Below are positions 41,401 through 50,227 of a DNA stretch of 64,000 nucleotides, in pieces. The position numbers were made by a program, and so were the translations under genes. The notes beneath the pieces are model-generated. The model searched no databases, was not told where the DNA came from, and was given only the letters and a program-made list of their open reading frames with translations. Within the stretch, counting starts at the first letter, position 1; every line of letters starts with the position of its first letter. Source of the stretch: Sphingopyxis sp. (GTDB taxonomy: Bacteria > Pseudomonadota > Alphaproteobacteria > Sphingomonadales > Sphingomonadaceae); assembly GCA_030145715.1 (NCBI GenBank), contig JAIXHQ010000010.1, forward strand, positions 1-64,000. The letters run 5' to 3'.

Positions 41401-42012
41401 TCAGCGCGAATAGAATTCGACGACCAGGTTCGGTTCCATCTTCACCGGATAGGGCACTTCGTCGAGCGTCGGAACGCGGACGTAAGTGGCCTTGGTGCCG
41501 TCGATCGACAGATATTCGGGCAGGTCACGTTCGGGCAGGCTCTGCGCTTCGGCGACCAGCGCCATTTCCTGCGCCTTCTTACCCAGGGTGATTTCGTCGC
41601 CCGGCTTCACAAGGCGGCTGGCGACGTTGCACTTCACGCCGTTCACATAAACGTGACCATGGCTGACGAGCTGGCGGGCCGAGAAGATGGTGGGCGTGAA
41701 TTTCGAACGATAAACGACCGCGTCGAGGCGGCGTTCGAGCAGGCCGATCAGGTTCTGGCCGGTGTCGCCCTTCATGCGCGATGCTTCGAAATAATTCTTC
41801 TTGAACTGCTTTTCGGTGATGTCGCCGTAATAGCCCTTCAGCTTCTGCTTTGCGCGAAGCTGGATGCCGAAGTCCGACATCTTGCCCTTGCGGCGCTGAC
41901 CGTGCTGGCCGGGGCCATATTCGCGGCGGTTGACCGGGCTTTTCGGACGACCCCAGATGTTTTCGCCCATCCGGCGGTCGAGTTTATACTTGGCGCTCTG
42001 GCGCTTCGACAT
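41401..42012 (-). CDS. rpsD: 30S ribosomal protein S4
   Basis: A 203-residue S4 protein that binds 16S rRNA early in 30S assembly. It starts [20 protein letters not shown], with the [14 protein letters not shown] motif. The S4 RNA-binding domain reads [32 protein letters not shown] in order around residues 90-120. The C-terminus is [10 protein letters not shown]. The start at 42012 is invariant in the family. It is monocistronic here, not in the alpha operon. Confidence 0.97.
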   Translation of the reverse strand: MSKRQSAKYKLDRRMGENIWGRPKSPVNRREYGPGQHGQRRKGKMSDFGIQLRAKQKLKGYYGDITEKQFKKNYFEASRMKGDTGQNLIGLLERRLDAVVYRSKFTPTIFSARQLVSHGHVYVNGVKCNVASRLVKPGDEITLGKKAQEMALVAEAQSLPERDLPEYLSIDGTKATYVRVPTLDEVPYPVKMEPNLVVEFYSR

Positions 42013-42067
42013 ATGTCGTCTCCAATATGCTGTCTGCCGAGGAATTTCGGCGGGTCCCGGGTCGCAC

Positions 42068-42088
42068 CATATGGGCATGTGCCATATG
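42068..42088. repeat. Inverted repeat CATATGG-N7-CCATATG upstream of rpsD
   Basis: The 7-bp arms are perfect, and the left arm sits in a palindromic CCATATGG. It lies 55-75 bases before the rpsD start codon, either in its promoter or in its mRNA leader. Confidence 0.4.
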
Positions 42089-42213
42089 CGACCGCCGCTT
42101 CACCGGGGTGCGGGGTCCATTGCGAAGGCGCGCGGTTAGACGGCGAGGGGCGCAAAGTCAAGCATCAAGCCCACCGCTCGACAGCGGCAAAAAAGCCGTT
42201 AAAGGCAGCCCGC

Positions 42214-42528
42214 ATGACGTCCGCCAAAATGCCCGACCAATGCGAAACGATGACCGAGGTACGCGCCGGGGTCGATCAGGTCGATCGCGAACTTGTCGCG
42301 CTGCTGGTCCGCCGCTTTGGCTATATGGATGCGGCGGCGCGCATCAAGCCCGACCGGTCGGCGGTGCGCGACGAGGTTCGCAAGACTCAAGTGCTCGACA
42401 ATGTGGCGCGCGAAGCCGAAGCGTCGGGACTGGACCCGGAGCGGTTGCGCGCGGTCTGGGATGTGCTGGTCGAACAATCGATCGCGCATGAAATGATCCG
42501 CTGGGACAATCTGCGCGCCAAGGACTGA
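42214..42528 (+). CDS. Chorismate mutase (AroQ type)
   Basis: A 104-residue all-helical AroQ-fold enzyme converting chorismate to prephenate. It shows VRAGVDQVDRELVALLVRRFGYMDAAARIK for the first helix region, then VRDEVRKTQVLDNVAREA and a last helix EQSIAHEMIRW. The length fits a monofunctional mutase. Small AroQ proteins can instead be isochorismate-pyruvate lyases, and I cannot separate them by eye. It follows aaaggcag and converges with trmJ, leaving only eight bases between them. Confidence 0.85.
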   Translation: MTSAKMPDQCETMTEVRAGVDQVDRELVALLVRRFGYMDAAARIKPDRSAVRDEVRKTQVLDNVAREAEASGLDPERLRAVWDVLVEQSIAHEMIRWDNLRAKD

Positions 42529-42536
42529 TCGCCGGC

Positions 42537-43262
42537 CTATCGGGACCGCGGCGTCCGGCCCAGCGATGTGATGATGCCGTGCATCATGCGGACGTCATTG
42601 TGCGACCAGCCGGTTTTCGTCAGCGCGGTGCGCAGCGTGCGCAGCGTCGCCTCTGTCCGTTCGGGCGGGACGAAATAGCCGCTCTTGTCGAGATCGCGCA
42701 CGAAATGGCCGATCAGTTCCTCCAGTTCCGCATGGGGCGCGGGCGGATCCAGCGGCACGGCGGGCGGGCTGGCCAGAGCGATGCCCTTTGACCATTCATA
42801 GGCAAGCAGGATCACCGCCTGCGCAAGGTTGAGTGACCCGAACTGGGGATTGATCGGCACGGTGACGATCTTGTGCGCCAGGGCGACATCGTCGCTGTCC
42901 AGGCCGGACCGTTCGGCCCCGAAAATATAGGCCGACCGGCCGGGGCTGGCATGGACCTCTGCTGCAGCGTCCTCAGGGGTCAGTACCGGCTTGACCACGC
43001 CGCGCTTGCGGACGGTGGTGGCATAGATGGTGGTGCAATCGGCCACCGCATCGGCAAGGCTGTCGAACAGGGTGGCGTCGGCAAGGACGATGTCGGCACC
43101 CGCCGATGCCGGCCCCGCATCGGGATTAGGCCAGCCGTCGCGCGGCGCGACGAGGCGCAGTTCGGTCAGCCCGAAATTGAGCATCGCGCGGGCGGCCTTG
43201 CCGATGTTTTCACCCAGTTGCGGCCGGACGAGAACGATGACGGGCGGTGGGGCCGCGCTCAA
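42537..43262 (-). CDS. trmJ: tRNA/rRNA methyltransferase (TrmJ, SPOUT family)
   Basis: A 241-residue SPOUT methyltransferase, probably modifying the wobble-adjacent 2'-O position of tRNA. The start region [24 protein letters not shown] is the TrmJ signature. The knot motifs are FGAERSGL and [20 protein letters not shown]. The most economical start is TTG at 43262, which overlaps the nrdR stop in aTTGA; no ATG or GTG is suitably placed. The C-terminal domain (about 165-241) is the TrmJ extension. Confidence 0.88.
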   Translation of the reverse strand: MSAAPPPVIVLVRPQLGENIGKAARAMLNFGLTELRLVAPRDGWPNPDAGPASAGADIVLADATLFDSLADAVADCTTIYATTVRKRGVVKPVLTPEDAAAEVHASPGRSAYIFGAERSGLDSDDVALAHKIVTVPINPQFGSLNLAQAVILLAYEWSKGIALASPPAVPLDPPAPHAELEELIGHFVRDLDKSGYFVPPERTEATLRTLRTALTKTGWSHNDVRMMHGIITSLGRTPRSR

Positions 43263-43723
43263 TTTTTGTGCGCCGCTTCGGTGACCGACGAGGCAAATTC
43301 CTCGAAATCCTTTGCCTCGGTAAATTCGCGATAGACGCTTGCGAAACGGATATAGGCGACGCTGTCGAAACCCTTGAGGGCTTCCATCACCATCCCGCCG
43401 ATCTGTGCCGCCTTGACCTCGCTTTCGCCCGAGGTTTCGAGCTGGCGCTGAATGCCCGATACCAGTCGTTCGATGCGCGCACCGTCGATCGGCCGCTTGC
43501 GGCACGCGATCTGGACGCTGCGCATCAATTTCTCGCGGTCAAAGGGTTCCCGCCCGCCATCGGCCTTTAGCACCGAGACTTCGCGCAATTGGATGCGTTC
43601 AAAGGTCGTGAAGCGGGCGCCGCAATCCTCGCACTGGCGGCGGCGGCGTATCGCGGCGCCGTCCTCGGTCGGACGGCTGTCCTTCACCTGGCTGTCTTCA
43701 TGTCCGCAGTAGGGGCAGCGCAT
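43259..43723 (-). CDS. nrdR: Transcriptional repressor NrdR
   Basis: A 154-residue repressor of ribonucleotide reductase genes. The N-terminal zinc ribbon is [18 protein letters not shown] then [17 protein letters not shown]. The ATP-cone domain (about 48-140) includes [13 protein letters not shown] and [15 protein letters not shown]. The gene lies three bases after the small membrane-protein gene, in the rpiB-glyA-nrdR-trmJ run typical of alphaproteobacteria. Confidence 0.96.
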   Translation of the reverse strand: MRCPYCGHEDSQVKDSRPTEDGAAIRRRRQCEDCGARFTTFERIQLREVSVLKADGGREPFDREKLMRSVQIACRKRPIDGARIERLVSGIQRQLETSGESEVKAAQIGGMVMEALKGFDSVAYIRFASVYREFTEAKDFEEFASSVTEAAHKN

Positions 43724-43726
43724 GGA

Positions 43727-43945
43727 TCAACGTTTCACCCGGCTGTAGAGCGCGATGGCGGCGCCCGCGAACAAACCGATGGGCCAACTGACGACCGGCA
43801 GGATCGCGCCCGCAACCGCGCCGACGACCCCGCCGGTCAGCACCGGGCGCGTGCTGGGATGATCCAGCCCCTGCTTGCCCATCGCCTTGACCTCTTCGAT
43901 CGTCAGTTCGACCAGCGTCGGTTCCTCGGGGTTCTGGCGCGCCAT
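43727..43945 (-). CDS. Small membrane protein between glyA and nrdR
   Basis: A 72-residue protein with an acidic N-terminal segment (EEPTLVELTIEEVKAMGKQG) and a hydrophobic C-terminal hairpin (VLTGGVVGAVAGAILPVVSWPIGLFAGAA) ending in a basic tail. The function is unknown. The start at 43945 lies four bases after the glyA stop, and nrdR follows within three bases, so it is in the operon. Confidence 0.65.
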   Translation of the reverse strand: MARQNPEEPTLVELTIEEVKAMGKQGLDHPSTRPVLTGGVVGAVAGAILPVVSWPIGLFAGAAIALYSRVKR

Positions 43946-43949
43946 GCGC

Positions 43950-45257
43950 CTATCCCTGATAGATGGGGAAGCGTTCGCACAAGGCGCGAACGCGGCCACG
44001 GACATTCGCCTCGACATCGGCGTCGCCATGTTCGCCCTTGTCGCGCAGCGCCTCCAGCACGTCGGCGACCATATCGCCGATTTCCTCGAACTCCGCGATG
44101 CCGAAGCCGCGCGTCGTGCCGGCGGGCGATCCGACGCGGATGCCGCTGGTCTTGATCGGCGGCAGTGGGTCAAAGGGGACGCCGTTCTTGTTACAGGTGA
44201 TCGCGCTGCGTTCGAGCGCCTCGTCGGCATCGCGGCCGGTGATGCCAAGCGGACGCAGGTCGACGAGCGCGAGGTGCGTGTCGGTGCCGCCGGCGACGAT
44301 GTCGGCGCCGCGTGCCTTCAGCCGCGCCGCCAGCGCCTGTGCATTGGCGATCGTGGCCTGGGCATAGGTTTTGAAATCGGGACGCAGGGCTTCGCCGAAG
44401 GCCACCGCCTTTGCCGCGATGACATGCATCAGCGGACCGCCCTGCAAACCGGGGAAGACCGCCGAATTGATCCGCTTGGCGATCGCTTCGTCATTGGTCA
44501 GCACCATGCCGCCGCGCGGACCGCGCAGCGTCTTGTGGGTCGTGGTCGTGACGACATGCGCGTGCTGGAGCGGCGAGGGGTGGACGCCGCCCGCGACCAG
44601 ACCCGCGAAATGCGCCATATCGACCATCAGCAACGCGCCGACGTCATCGGCGATCGCGCGGAAGCGAGCGAAATCGAGTGTGCGCGGATAGGCCGAGCCG
44701 CCCGCGATGATAAGGGTCGGACGATGTTCCTTCGCCAGCGCCTCGACCTGGTCGAAATCGACGAGATGGTCGTCGGCGCGGACGCCATATTGCACGGCAT
44801 TATACCATTTGCCCGACATGGCAGGCGGCGCGCCGTGGGTCAGGTGCCCACCGGCGTCGAGGCTCATGCCCATGATCGTCGCGCCGGGTTTGGTCAGCGC
44901 GAGCATGACGGCGCCGTTTGCCTGAGCGCCCGAATGCGGCTGAACATTGACATAGCCGCAGTCGAACAATTGCTTCGCACGATCGATCGCAAGCTGTTCG
45001 ACCTCGTCCGACGGCGCACAGCCCTGATAATAGCGTCGACCGGGATAGCCCTCCGCATATTTATTGGTGAAGACGCTGCCCTGTGCCTCTAGCACCGCCT
45101 TTGACACGATGTTTTCCGACGCGATCAGTTCGATCTGATATTGTTCGCGGTCGAGTTCATGTTTCATCGCCGCCGCGACGGCGGGATCGACGGTAGCAAC
45201 GCCGTCAGTAAAATAGCCGGCCGACTTGATGGGCTTGTTGAGCGTGTCTGTGGTCAT
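43950..45257 (-). CDS. glyA: Serine hydroxymethyltransferase
   Basis: A 435-residue PLP enzyme interconverting serine and glycine with tetrahydrofolate. The PLP lysine is K242 ([14 protein letters not shown]). [16 protein letters not shown] and [14 protein letters not shown] are intact, and the length is normal. It overlaps rpiB upstream by four bases and leads the small-protein/nrdR/trmJ genes, supplying one-carbon units beside deoxynucleotide control. Confidence 0.97.
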   Translation of the reverse strand: MTTDTLNKPIKSAGYFTDGVATVDPAVAAAMKHELDREQYQIELIASENIVSKAVLEAQGSVFTNKYAEGYPGRRYYQGCAPSDEVEQLAIDRAKQLFDCGYVNVQPHSGAQANGAVMLALTKPGATIMGMSLDAGGHLTHGAPPAMSGKWYNAVQYGVRADDHLVDFDQVEALAKEHRPTLIIAGGSAYPRTLDFARFRAIADDVGALLMVDMAHFAGLVAGGVHPSPLQHAHVVTTTTHKTLRGPRGGMVLTNDEAIAKRINSAVFPGLQGGPLMHVIAAKAVAFGEALRPDFKTYAQATIANAQALAARLKARGADIVAGGTDTHLALVDLRPLGITGRDADEALERSAITCNKNGVPFDPLPPIKTSGIRVGSPAGTTRGFGIAEFEEIGDMVADVLEALRDKGEHGDADVEANVRGRVRALCERFPIYQG

Positions 45258-45706
45258 CGGCTGGTCTCCATTTGGGGCGGATTGGATAGTTTGTCGACGC
45301 GCGGGCCGTGGCGGCCACCGGCAAAATCGCCGACGAGAAAGGATGTGACGCAGGCCTTGGCCATGTCCTCACCGATCAACCGCGCGCCCATCGCCAGCAC
45401 ATTGGCGTCATTATGTTCGCGCGACAGGGCGGCCGAATAAGGATCGCTGACCAGCGCGCAGCGCGCGGCGGGGTGGCGGTTGACCGCGATCGAAATGCCG
45501 ATGCCCGATCCGCACAGGGCAATCCCGCGTTCGGCGCGGCCATCGGCGACCGCCTCTGCCAGCCTATAGCCATAATCGGGATAATCCACCCGGTCCGCCG
45601 TGTCGGGGCCAAGGTCGATCACGTCATGTCCCTGTTCGCGCAGCCAGTCGGCAAGCACGGTTTTCAGGTCATAGGCGGCATGATCGGAGGCAATGGCGAT
45701 ACGCAT
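45254..45706 (-). CDS. rpiB: Ribose 5-phosphate isomerase B
   Basis: A 150-residue RpiB/LacAB-type sugar isomerase of the pentose phosphate pathway. It shows SDHAAYDLK at the N-terminus and the catalytic C65 in [17 protein letters not shown], then the [15 protein letters not shown] motif. The stop overlaps the glyA start by four bases, so the two are co-translated. Confidence 0.93.
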   Translation of the reverse strand: MRIAIASDHAAYDLKTVLADWLREQGHDVIDLGPDTADRVDYPDYGYRLAEAVADGRAERGIALCGSGIGISIAVNRHPAARCALVSDPYSAALSREHNDANVLAMGARLIGEDMAKACVTSFLVGDFAGGRHGPRVDKLSNPPQMETSR

Positions 45707-45818
45707 GATGCGGCTCCCGCAGGGCTGGAGGGAATCGATGAGCGCGCTTTAGGCGAAGCCGCGCGGATTGGCCATAAGCGAGGTGGCAAATTTGTGACGC
45801 GCCCGATAAAGCGGCCCC

Positions 45819-45983
45819 ATGTCCGACACGATCATCTCTATTCTTATGCTGACCGGCGTTCTGCTGACCGGCGGCGCCGTCTATGTCTCTCGCAAGGGCG
45901 ACCGCCGCCGCGCGCTGTTGATGCTGATCGCCGCGCTGGTAATGTTCGCCAATGTCACCATCTGGCTGGTGCCGGTTAAATAA
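45819..45983 (+). CDS. Small two-helix membrane protein
   Basis: A 54-residue frame starting MSDTIISILMLTGVLLTGGAVYVSRKG contains two predicted membrane helices (about residues 4-22 and 32-50). A basic RKGDRRR turn separates them, giving a positive-inside loop. Amino-acid composition is coherent with a real membrane protein. No family is recognised. It stands alone between the divergent rpiB gene and the convergent hydrolase gene. Confidence 0.55.
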   Translation: MSDTIISILMLTGVLLTGGAVYVSRKGDRRRALLMLIAALVMFANVTIWLVPVK

Positions 45984-46012
45984 CCCTCCCCATCGCGCCG
46001 CGACAGGGAGGG
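45984..46012 (-). terminator. Hairpin terminator between convergent genes
   Basis: CCCTCCC (45984-45990) and GGGAGGG (46006-46012) form a perfect 7-bp stem. On the minus strand it is followed by TTATTT. It falls right after the hydrolase stop (46020) and after the small membrane gene on the other strand. Confidence 0.5.
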
Positions 46013-46019
46013 GATGTCG

Positions 46020-46676
46020 TCAGCGGATCGGCGAATCCGGGGCCAGCCGCATGTCGAGATAATTGTCGAGCGACTTCATCAACTGATCGAGCTCATGCTC
46101 GAAAAAGTGGTTGGCGCGCGGGATTTCGTCGTGATGGATGGTGATGCCCTTTTGCGTCCGCAGCTTGTCGACCAGCTTTTGCACCGCGCTGGGGGGCACG
46201 ATTTCATCCTGGCCGCCCGCGACGATGATGCCCGACGAGGGGCAGGGGGCAAGGAAGCTGAAGTCATACATGTTCGCGGGCGGCGCGACCGACAGAAATC
46301 CGCGGATTTCGGGGCGGCGCATCAAAAGCTGCATCCCGATCCACGCGCCAAAGCTGAAGCCCGCGACCCAGGTCGTCTGTGCCTCGGGGTGGATCGACTG
46401 CACCCAGTCGAGCGCCGACGCGGCATCGCTCAGTTCGCCGATGCCGTTGTCAAAAGTGCCCTGGCTGCGGCCGACGCCGCGAAAGTTGAAGCGCAGCACG
46501 GCGAAACCGCGCGCGACAAAGCTTTTATACATCGCCTGCGTGATGCGATCGTTCATCGTGCCGCCGCCCTGCGGATGCGGGTGCAGGATCAGCGCCAGCG
46601 GCGCACGCGGGCGCGGCGGGGGCGAAAAGCGGCCCTCGATACGGCCCTCTGGGCCGGGGAAAATCACGTCGGGCAT
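46020..46676 (-). CDS. Alpha/beta hydrolase (COG2945-like)
   Basis: A 218-residue protein with the alpha/beta-hydrolase order. It shows LILHPHPQGGGTMND early, VLRFNFRGVGRSQG, the nucleophile elbow GFSFGA (Ser in G-F-S-F-G), an acid region near IVAGGQDEIVPP and a terminal His in PRANHFF. COG2945-type hydrolases of this length are predicted esterases of unknown substrate. It begins MPDVIFPGPEGRIEGRF, typical for sphingomonad members. Confidence 0.88.
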   Translation of the reverse strand: MPDVIFPGPEGRIEGRFSPPPRPRAPLALILHPHPQGGGTMNDRITQAMYKSFVARGFAVLRFNFRGVGRSQGTFDNGIGELSDAASALDWVQSIHPEAQTTWVAGFSFGAWIGMQLLMRRPEIRGFLSVAPPANMYDFSFLAPCPSSGIIVAGGQDEIVPPSAVQKLVDKLRTQKGITIHHDEIPRANHFFEHELDQLMKSLDNYLDMRLAPDSPIR

Positions 46677-46781
46677 GGAAACACCTCTTGTCTTTTGTGG
46701 CTGACCGCCGAATCGCCGGACTGGCAGGGTGACGGAGCGAAGCGGCGCCTATAGAGAAAATAGATAGTTTATTGCAACTTT

Positions 46782-46796
46782 TGCGAATCGTTCTCA
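46782..46796. promoter_or_regulatory. Fur-like box before the cysteine desulfurase gene
   Basis: TGCGAATCGTTCTCA agrees with the 7-1-7 Fur consensus TGATAAT-N-ATTATCA at 11 of 14 positions. It lies in an AT-rich stretch 91 bases before the desulfurase start. The TGCGAAT half-site is the same as in the boxes at 27045 and 29341. Confidence 0.6.
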
Positions 46797-46887
46797 ATAA
46801 GGCCATGGTCGGCGCTCCGGCCCCCTTTGGGTCTTCCACGTCGTTCGCCGTCGCGACCTGCTCGACATGCGCGGGTTTAAGGGGCAC

Positions 46888-47988
46888 ATGCCGCGCATGA
46901 TCTATCTCGACTATCAGGCGACGACGCCGCTGGCCCCGGAAGCGCGCGCGGCGATGCTGCGCTGGCTGGATGCGCCGGGCGAGGGTGATGGCTTTGCGAA
47001 CCCGTCGAGCACGCACAAGGCGGGCCGTGCCGCCGCCGCCGCGGTCGAGGTCGCGCGCGATCAGGTCGGGGCGCTGTTGCCGCCGGGCGGGCGCGTCTTT
47101 TTCACATCGGGCGCGACCGAGGCGCTGAACTGGGCGCTGCTGCGCGGGGCAGAGGTCATGCCCGGCGGGGTCGCGGGGCTCAGCATCGAACATGCCGCAT
47201 CGCTCCAGTGCCTCGAACGCTTGGGCGCCGCCATCCTGCCCGTCGACGCGGCGGGACTGGCCCTGCCGCCCGACGACGCGCGGATTCCCGATAGGGGCAT
47301 CGTCGCGATGATGCTGGTGAACAATGAGGTCGGGACGATCCAGCCGGTCGCCGATTTCGCCGCCGCCGCCCATGCGAGGGGCAGCCTTCTGCTCTGTGAC
47401 GCGGTGCAGGGATATGGCCGTGTCGCAATTCCCGACGGCGCCGACCTGATCGCGCTGTCGGCGCACAAGATCCACGGACCGAAAGGGATTGGCGCTTTGT
47501 GGGTGCGGGACGGCGTGGACCTGCCGCCGCTGATGTTCGGCGGCGCGCAGGAACAGGGGATGCGTTCGGGCACCGTTTCGCCAGCCTTGTGCGCCGGTTT
47601 CGGTGCCGCCGCCGCGCTCGCGGCCGAGCGGTTCGATGCCGACGCGGCGCATGTCGAGCGCCTCTGGTCGATGGCGCGCGATATGCTCCCCCAATGGACG
47701 ATCAACGGCGATGCCGGGCGGCGCTATCATGGCAATCTGAATATCCGGCGCGAGGGGGTGAACGGCCTGCGCCTGATGTCCGATGCGCGCAATGTCGCCT
47801 TTTCGCTGGGCAGCGCGTGCGGCAGCGGGTCGGGCAAGGTCAGCCATGTGCTGCGCGCAATGGGCATGGCCGAAGCCGAAGCCCGCGCGTCGATCCGCCT
47901 TGGCTGGGGCCGCTACACCAGCGAACAGGATCTGCGCGACGGGCTGACCGCCATCACGGATGCCGCGCGTTTGCAGGGGGTGGGTTGA
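46888..47988 (+). CDS. Cysteine desulfurase
   Basis: A 366-residue class V aminotransferase-fold PLP enzyme that takes sulfur from cysteine for Fe-S clusters. It shows IYLDYQATTPL at the N-terminus, the PLP lysine K194 (SAHKIHGPKG) and the persulfide-forming C311 (GSACGSGSGK). It resembles the NifS/IscS group but is shorter than IscS. The start at 46888 follows aagggg; an in-frame ATG three codons later is possible. It overlaps the ferredoxin gene by one base, and a Fur-like box precedes it. Confidence 0.9.
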   Translation: MPRMIYLDYQATTPLAPEARAAMLRWLDAPGEGDGFANPSSTHKAGRAAAAAVEVARDQVGALLPPGGRVFFTSGATEALNWALLRGAEVMPGGVAGLSIEHAASLQCLERLGAAILPVDAAGLALPPDDARIPDRGIVAMMLVNNEVGTIQPVADFAAAAHARGSLLLCDAVQGYGRVAIPDGADLIALSAHKIHGPKGIGALWVRDGVDLPPLMFGGAQEQGMRSGTVSPALCAGFGAAAALAAERFDADAAHVERLWSMARDMLPQWTINGDAGRRYHGNLNIRREGVNGLRLMSDARNVAFSLGSACGSGSGKVSHVLRAMGMAEAEARASIRLGWGRYTSEQDLRDGLTAITDAARLQGVG

Positions 47989-48323
47989 TGCGGGTCATAT
48001 TCATTCACGCTGATGGCAAGGAGCGGACGGAGGCAGAAGCCGAACCCGGATCGATCCTGCTCGACGTGGCGCAGGCGCATATGATGCCGCTCGAAGGAAC
48101 ATGCGAAGGCCAGATGGCCTGTTCGACCTGTCATGTCATCATTGCCAAGGAGGATTTCGGCCGTCTGCCCGATGCCAGCGAGATGGAAGAGGACATGCTT
48201 GACCTTGCCGCCGGGGTGCGCCGCACCAGCCGCCTTGCGTGCCAGATATTGCTGACCGAAGAGCTTGACGGATTGACCGTCCATATCCCGTCGGAGAGCC
48301 GCAACATGCAAGGGCCGCGCTGA
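47988..48323 (+). CDS. 2Fe-2S ferredoxin (adrenodoxin/ISC type)
   Basis: A 111-residue ferredoxin with cluster ligands in the order C-X5-C-X2-C and a fourth in RLACQILL (CEGQMACSTCH). The acidic stretch EEDMLDLA between them is typical of the ISC ferredoxin that supplies electrons for cluster assembly. The start shares the A of the preceding gene's TGA in TGATG, so the pair is translationally coupled. Confidence 0.93.
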   Translation: MRVIFIHADGKERTEAEAEPGSILLDVAQAHMMPLEGTCEGQMACSTCHVIIAKEDFGRLPDASEMEEDMLDLAAGVRRTSRLACQILLTEELDGLTVHIPSESRNMQGPR

Positions 48324-48373
48324 CGGCCGACGGCGCCCTTGCATTTCATGCCCGGCGCCGCCATATGCGCCGC

Positions 48374-48462
48374 GGAAGTCGGGCGGACGTGGTCTTCGCC
48401 AACCCGGTCAGGTCCGGAAGGAAGCAGCCGCAACGAATTCGCCGCGGGTCGTTCCGGCTTCC
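48374..48462 (+). ncRNA. ffs: Signal recognition particle RNA (4.5S type)
   Basis: The conserved SRP domain IV string GGTCAGGTCCGGAAGGAAGC lies near 48407-48426. The ends pair: GGAAGTCGG at the 5' side with CCGGCTTCC at the 3' side. It is followed directly by dnaX, the usual gene order. Exact ends may extend a few bases on both sides. Confidence 0.93.
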
Positions 48463-48511
48463 ACCCATTTCCCCCTTCGACAAGATCGCACGGCGCCCCT
48501 AAGACGGGCGC

Positions 48512-50227
48512 ATGAGCGATTCCGCCGACGACGACACACCGATGCTGGGAATGGATATGCCCGCGGCAACGCCCGCGGCAGCGCCCGCGGCGTCCGCCGC
48601 ATCCAGCGGTCCATATCGCGTCCTCGCGCGCAAATATCGCCCGCAAACCTTTGCCGAACTGATCGGCCAGGATGCGATGGTCCGCACGCTGGGCAACGCG
48701 ATTGCGCGCGACCGGCTGGCCCATGCGTTTCTGATGACGGGGGTGCGCGGGGTCGGCAAGACATCGACGGCGCGCCTGATCGCCAAGGCGCTGAACTGCA
48801 TCGGCCCCAACGGGGAAGGCGGACCGACGATCGACCCTTGCGGCATTTGTGAGCCGTGCCGCGCGATCACCGAGGGGCGCCATATCGATGTGATCGAGAT
48901 GGACGCCGCATCGAACACCGGCGTCGACGATGTGCGCGAGATTATCGAGGCGGTGCGCTATGCCGCCGTATCGGCGCGGTACAAGATCTATATCATCGAC
49001 GAAGTGCATATGTTGTCGCGCAATGCGTTCAACGCGCTGCTGAAAACACTTGAAGAACCGCCGCCGCACGTCAAATTCCTGTTCGCGACGACCGAAGTCA
49101 ACAAGGTTCCGGTGACGGTGCTGTCGCGTTGCCAGCGTTTCGACCTGCGCCGCATTACCCCCGACATGCTGTTCGCCCATTTCAGCGCGATCCTGCAAAA
49201 AGAAGGGGTGGAGGCAGAGGCGCCTGCGATCTGGCTGATCGCCAATGCCGCCGAAGGGTCGGTTCGCGACGGCCTGTCGATATTGGACCAGGCGATCGCC
49301 CATGCCGACCTGGATGGCGGCGGGATGATCGGCGCGCCGCAGGTTCGCGTCATGCTGGGCCTGTCCGACCGGTCGGCGATCGGCCAGTTGATGGCCGCGA
49401 TTCTGGACGGCGATGCCGGCGGCGCGATCGACCTGGCGCGGGCGCAATATGCGCTGGGCATCGAACCCGTCGCGATGGTGCGCGGCCTGATGGACCTCAC
49501 CCATGCCGTGACGCTGGCCAAGGTTGCCCGCCACGACGACCCTGCGCTGGCCGAAGCGGACCGCGAACGCATCAGCGAATGGGCGCAAAAGCTGGGCTTC
49601 GCGCCGCTCAACCGGCTGTGGCAATTGCTGCTGAAGGGCCATGACGAGGTGCTGCGCGCGAACAATCCGCTCGAACATCTGGAAATGCTGTTGCTGCGCG
49701 TGATCTATGCGGCGTCGATGCCCGATCCCGGCGAACTGGCGAAGCTGCTCGAACGGGGTGGAACTGCGGCGCTGTCGCTTGCCGTGCCCGCCGCGCCCGC
49801 GGGACAGGAAAGCATGGCGGCGGAACCCGTCGCGCCGACCGACGTCCCGGCGACGGCGTTGACGATCCGCCAGATTTTGCAGCTTTTGGAAGAATTGAAG
49901 AAATCGCAGCTCGCGCGCCTGGTCCATGACGAGGTGCGGGTGATCGAACTCGATCCGGGCGTGCTCGTCTTTGAACCCAATGCGGCGCTCGCAGGCGATT
50001 TTGCGCGGCAACTCGCCGAAACGCTGCGCGAACATACGAAAAGCCATTGGCAGGTTCGCGCGGGCGAGGGCAAGGCGCGCCCCAGCCTGAAGGATATTGA
50101 AGAGGCGAAGGGCGCCGACAATGACGCGCGGATTCGCGAATTACCCGTGGTGAAGGCCGCTCTGGCCGCTTTTCCCGACGCGAAACTTGAACCGTCCGAC
50201 GATAATCGCCATAGGTCCAACCCATGA
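48512..50227 (+). CDS. dnaX: DNA polymerase III subunit gamma/tau
   Basis: A 571-residue clamp-loader ATPase. The Walker A is GVRGVGKT with K83. A zinc ribbon lies in PCGICEPCRAI, and KIYIIDEVHML then NALLKTLEEPP follow. Domain III (about 260-390) and a C-terminal tau-like extension follow, ending in a short acidic/basic tail. The N-terminal Pro/Ala segment (about 10-30) is encoded by repeated CCCGCGGCA-like units. It overlaps the ybaB start by four bases. Confidence 0.95.
   Translation: MSDSADDDTPMLGMDMPAATPAAAPAASAASSGPYRVLARKYRPQTFAELIGQDAMVRTLGNAIARDRLAHAFLMTGVRGVGKTSTARLIAKALNCIGPNGEGGPTIDPCGICEPCRAITEGRHIDVIEMDAASNTGVDDVREIIEAVRYAAVSARYKIYIIDEVHMLSRNAFNALLKTLEEPPPHVKFLFATTEVNKVPVTVLSRCQRFDLRRITPDMLFAHFSAILQKEGVEAEAPAIWLIANAAEGSVRDGLSILDQAIAHADLDGGGMIGAPQVRVMLGLSDRSAIGQLMAAILDGDAGGAIDLARAQYALGIEPVAMVRGLMDLTHAVTLAKVARHDDPALAEADRERISEWAQKLGFAPLNRLWQLLLKGHDEVLRANNPLEHLEMLLLRVIYAASMPDPGELAKLLERGGTAALSLAVPAAPAGQESMAAEPVAPTDVPATALTIRQILQLLEELKKSQLARLVHDEVRVIELDPGVLVFEPNAALAGDFARQLAETLREHTKSHWQVRAGEGKARPSLKDIEEAKGADNDARIRELPVVKAALAAFPDAKLEPSDDNRHRSNP

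Noticed and set aside
48541..48600. Tandem repeat encoding Pro/Ala at the start of dnaX
   Set aside because: Only about three imperfect CCCGCGGCA units; ordinary low-complexity coding sequence.
48131..50047. A 638-codon minus-strand frame antisense to dnaX
   Set aside because: It is the complement of a high-GC gene and is Arg/His-rich with no domain; dnaX on the other strand is unambiguous.
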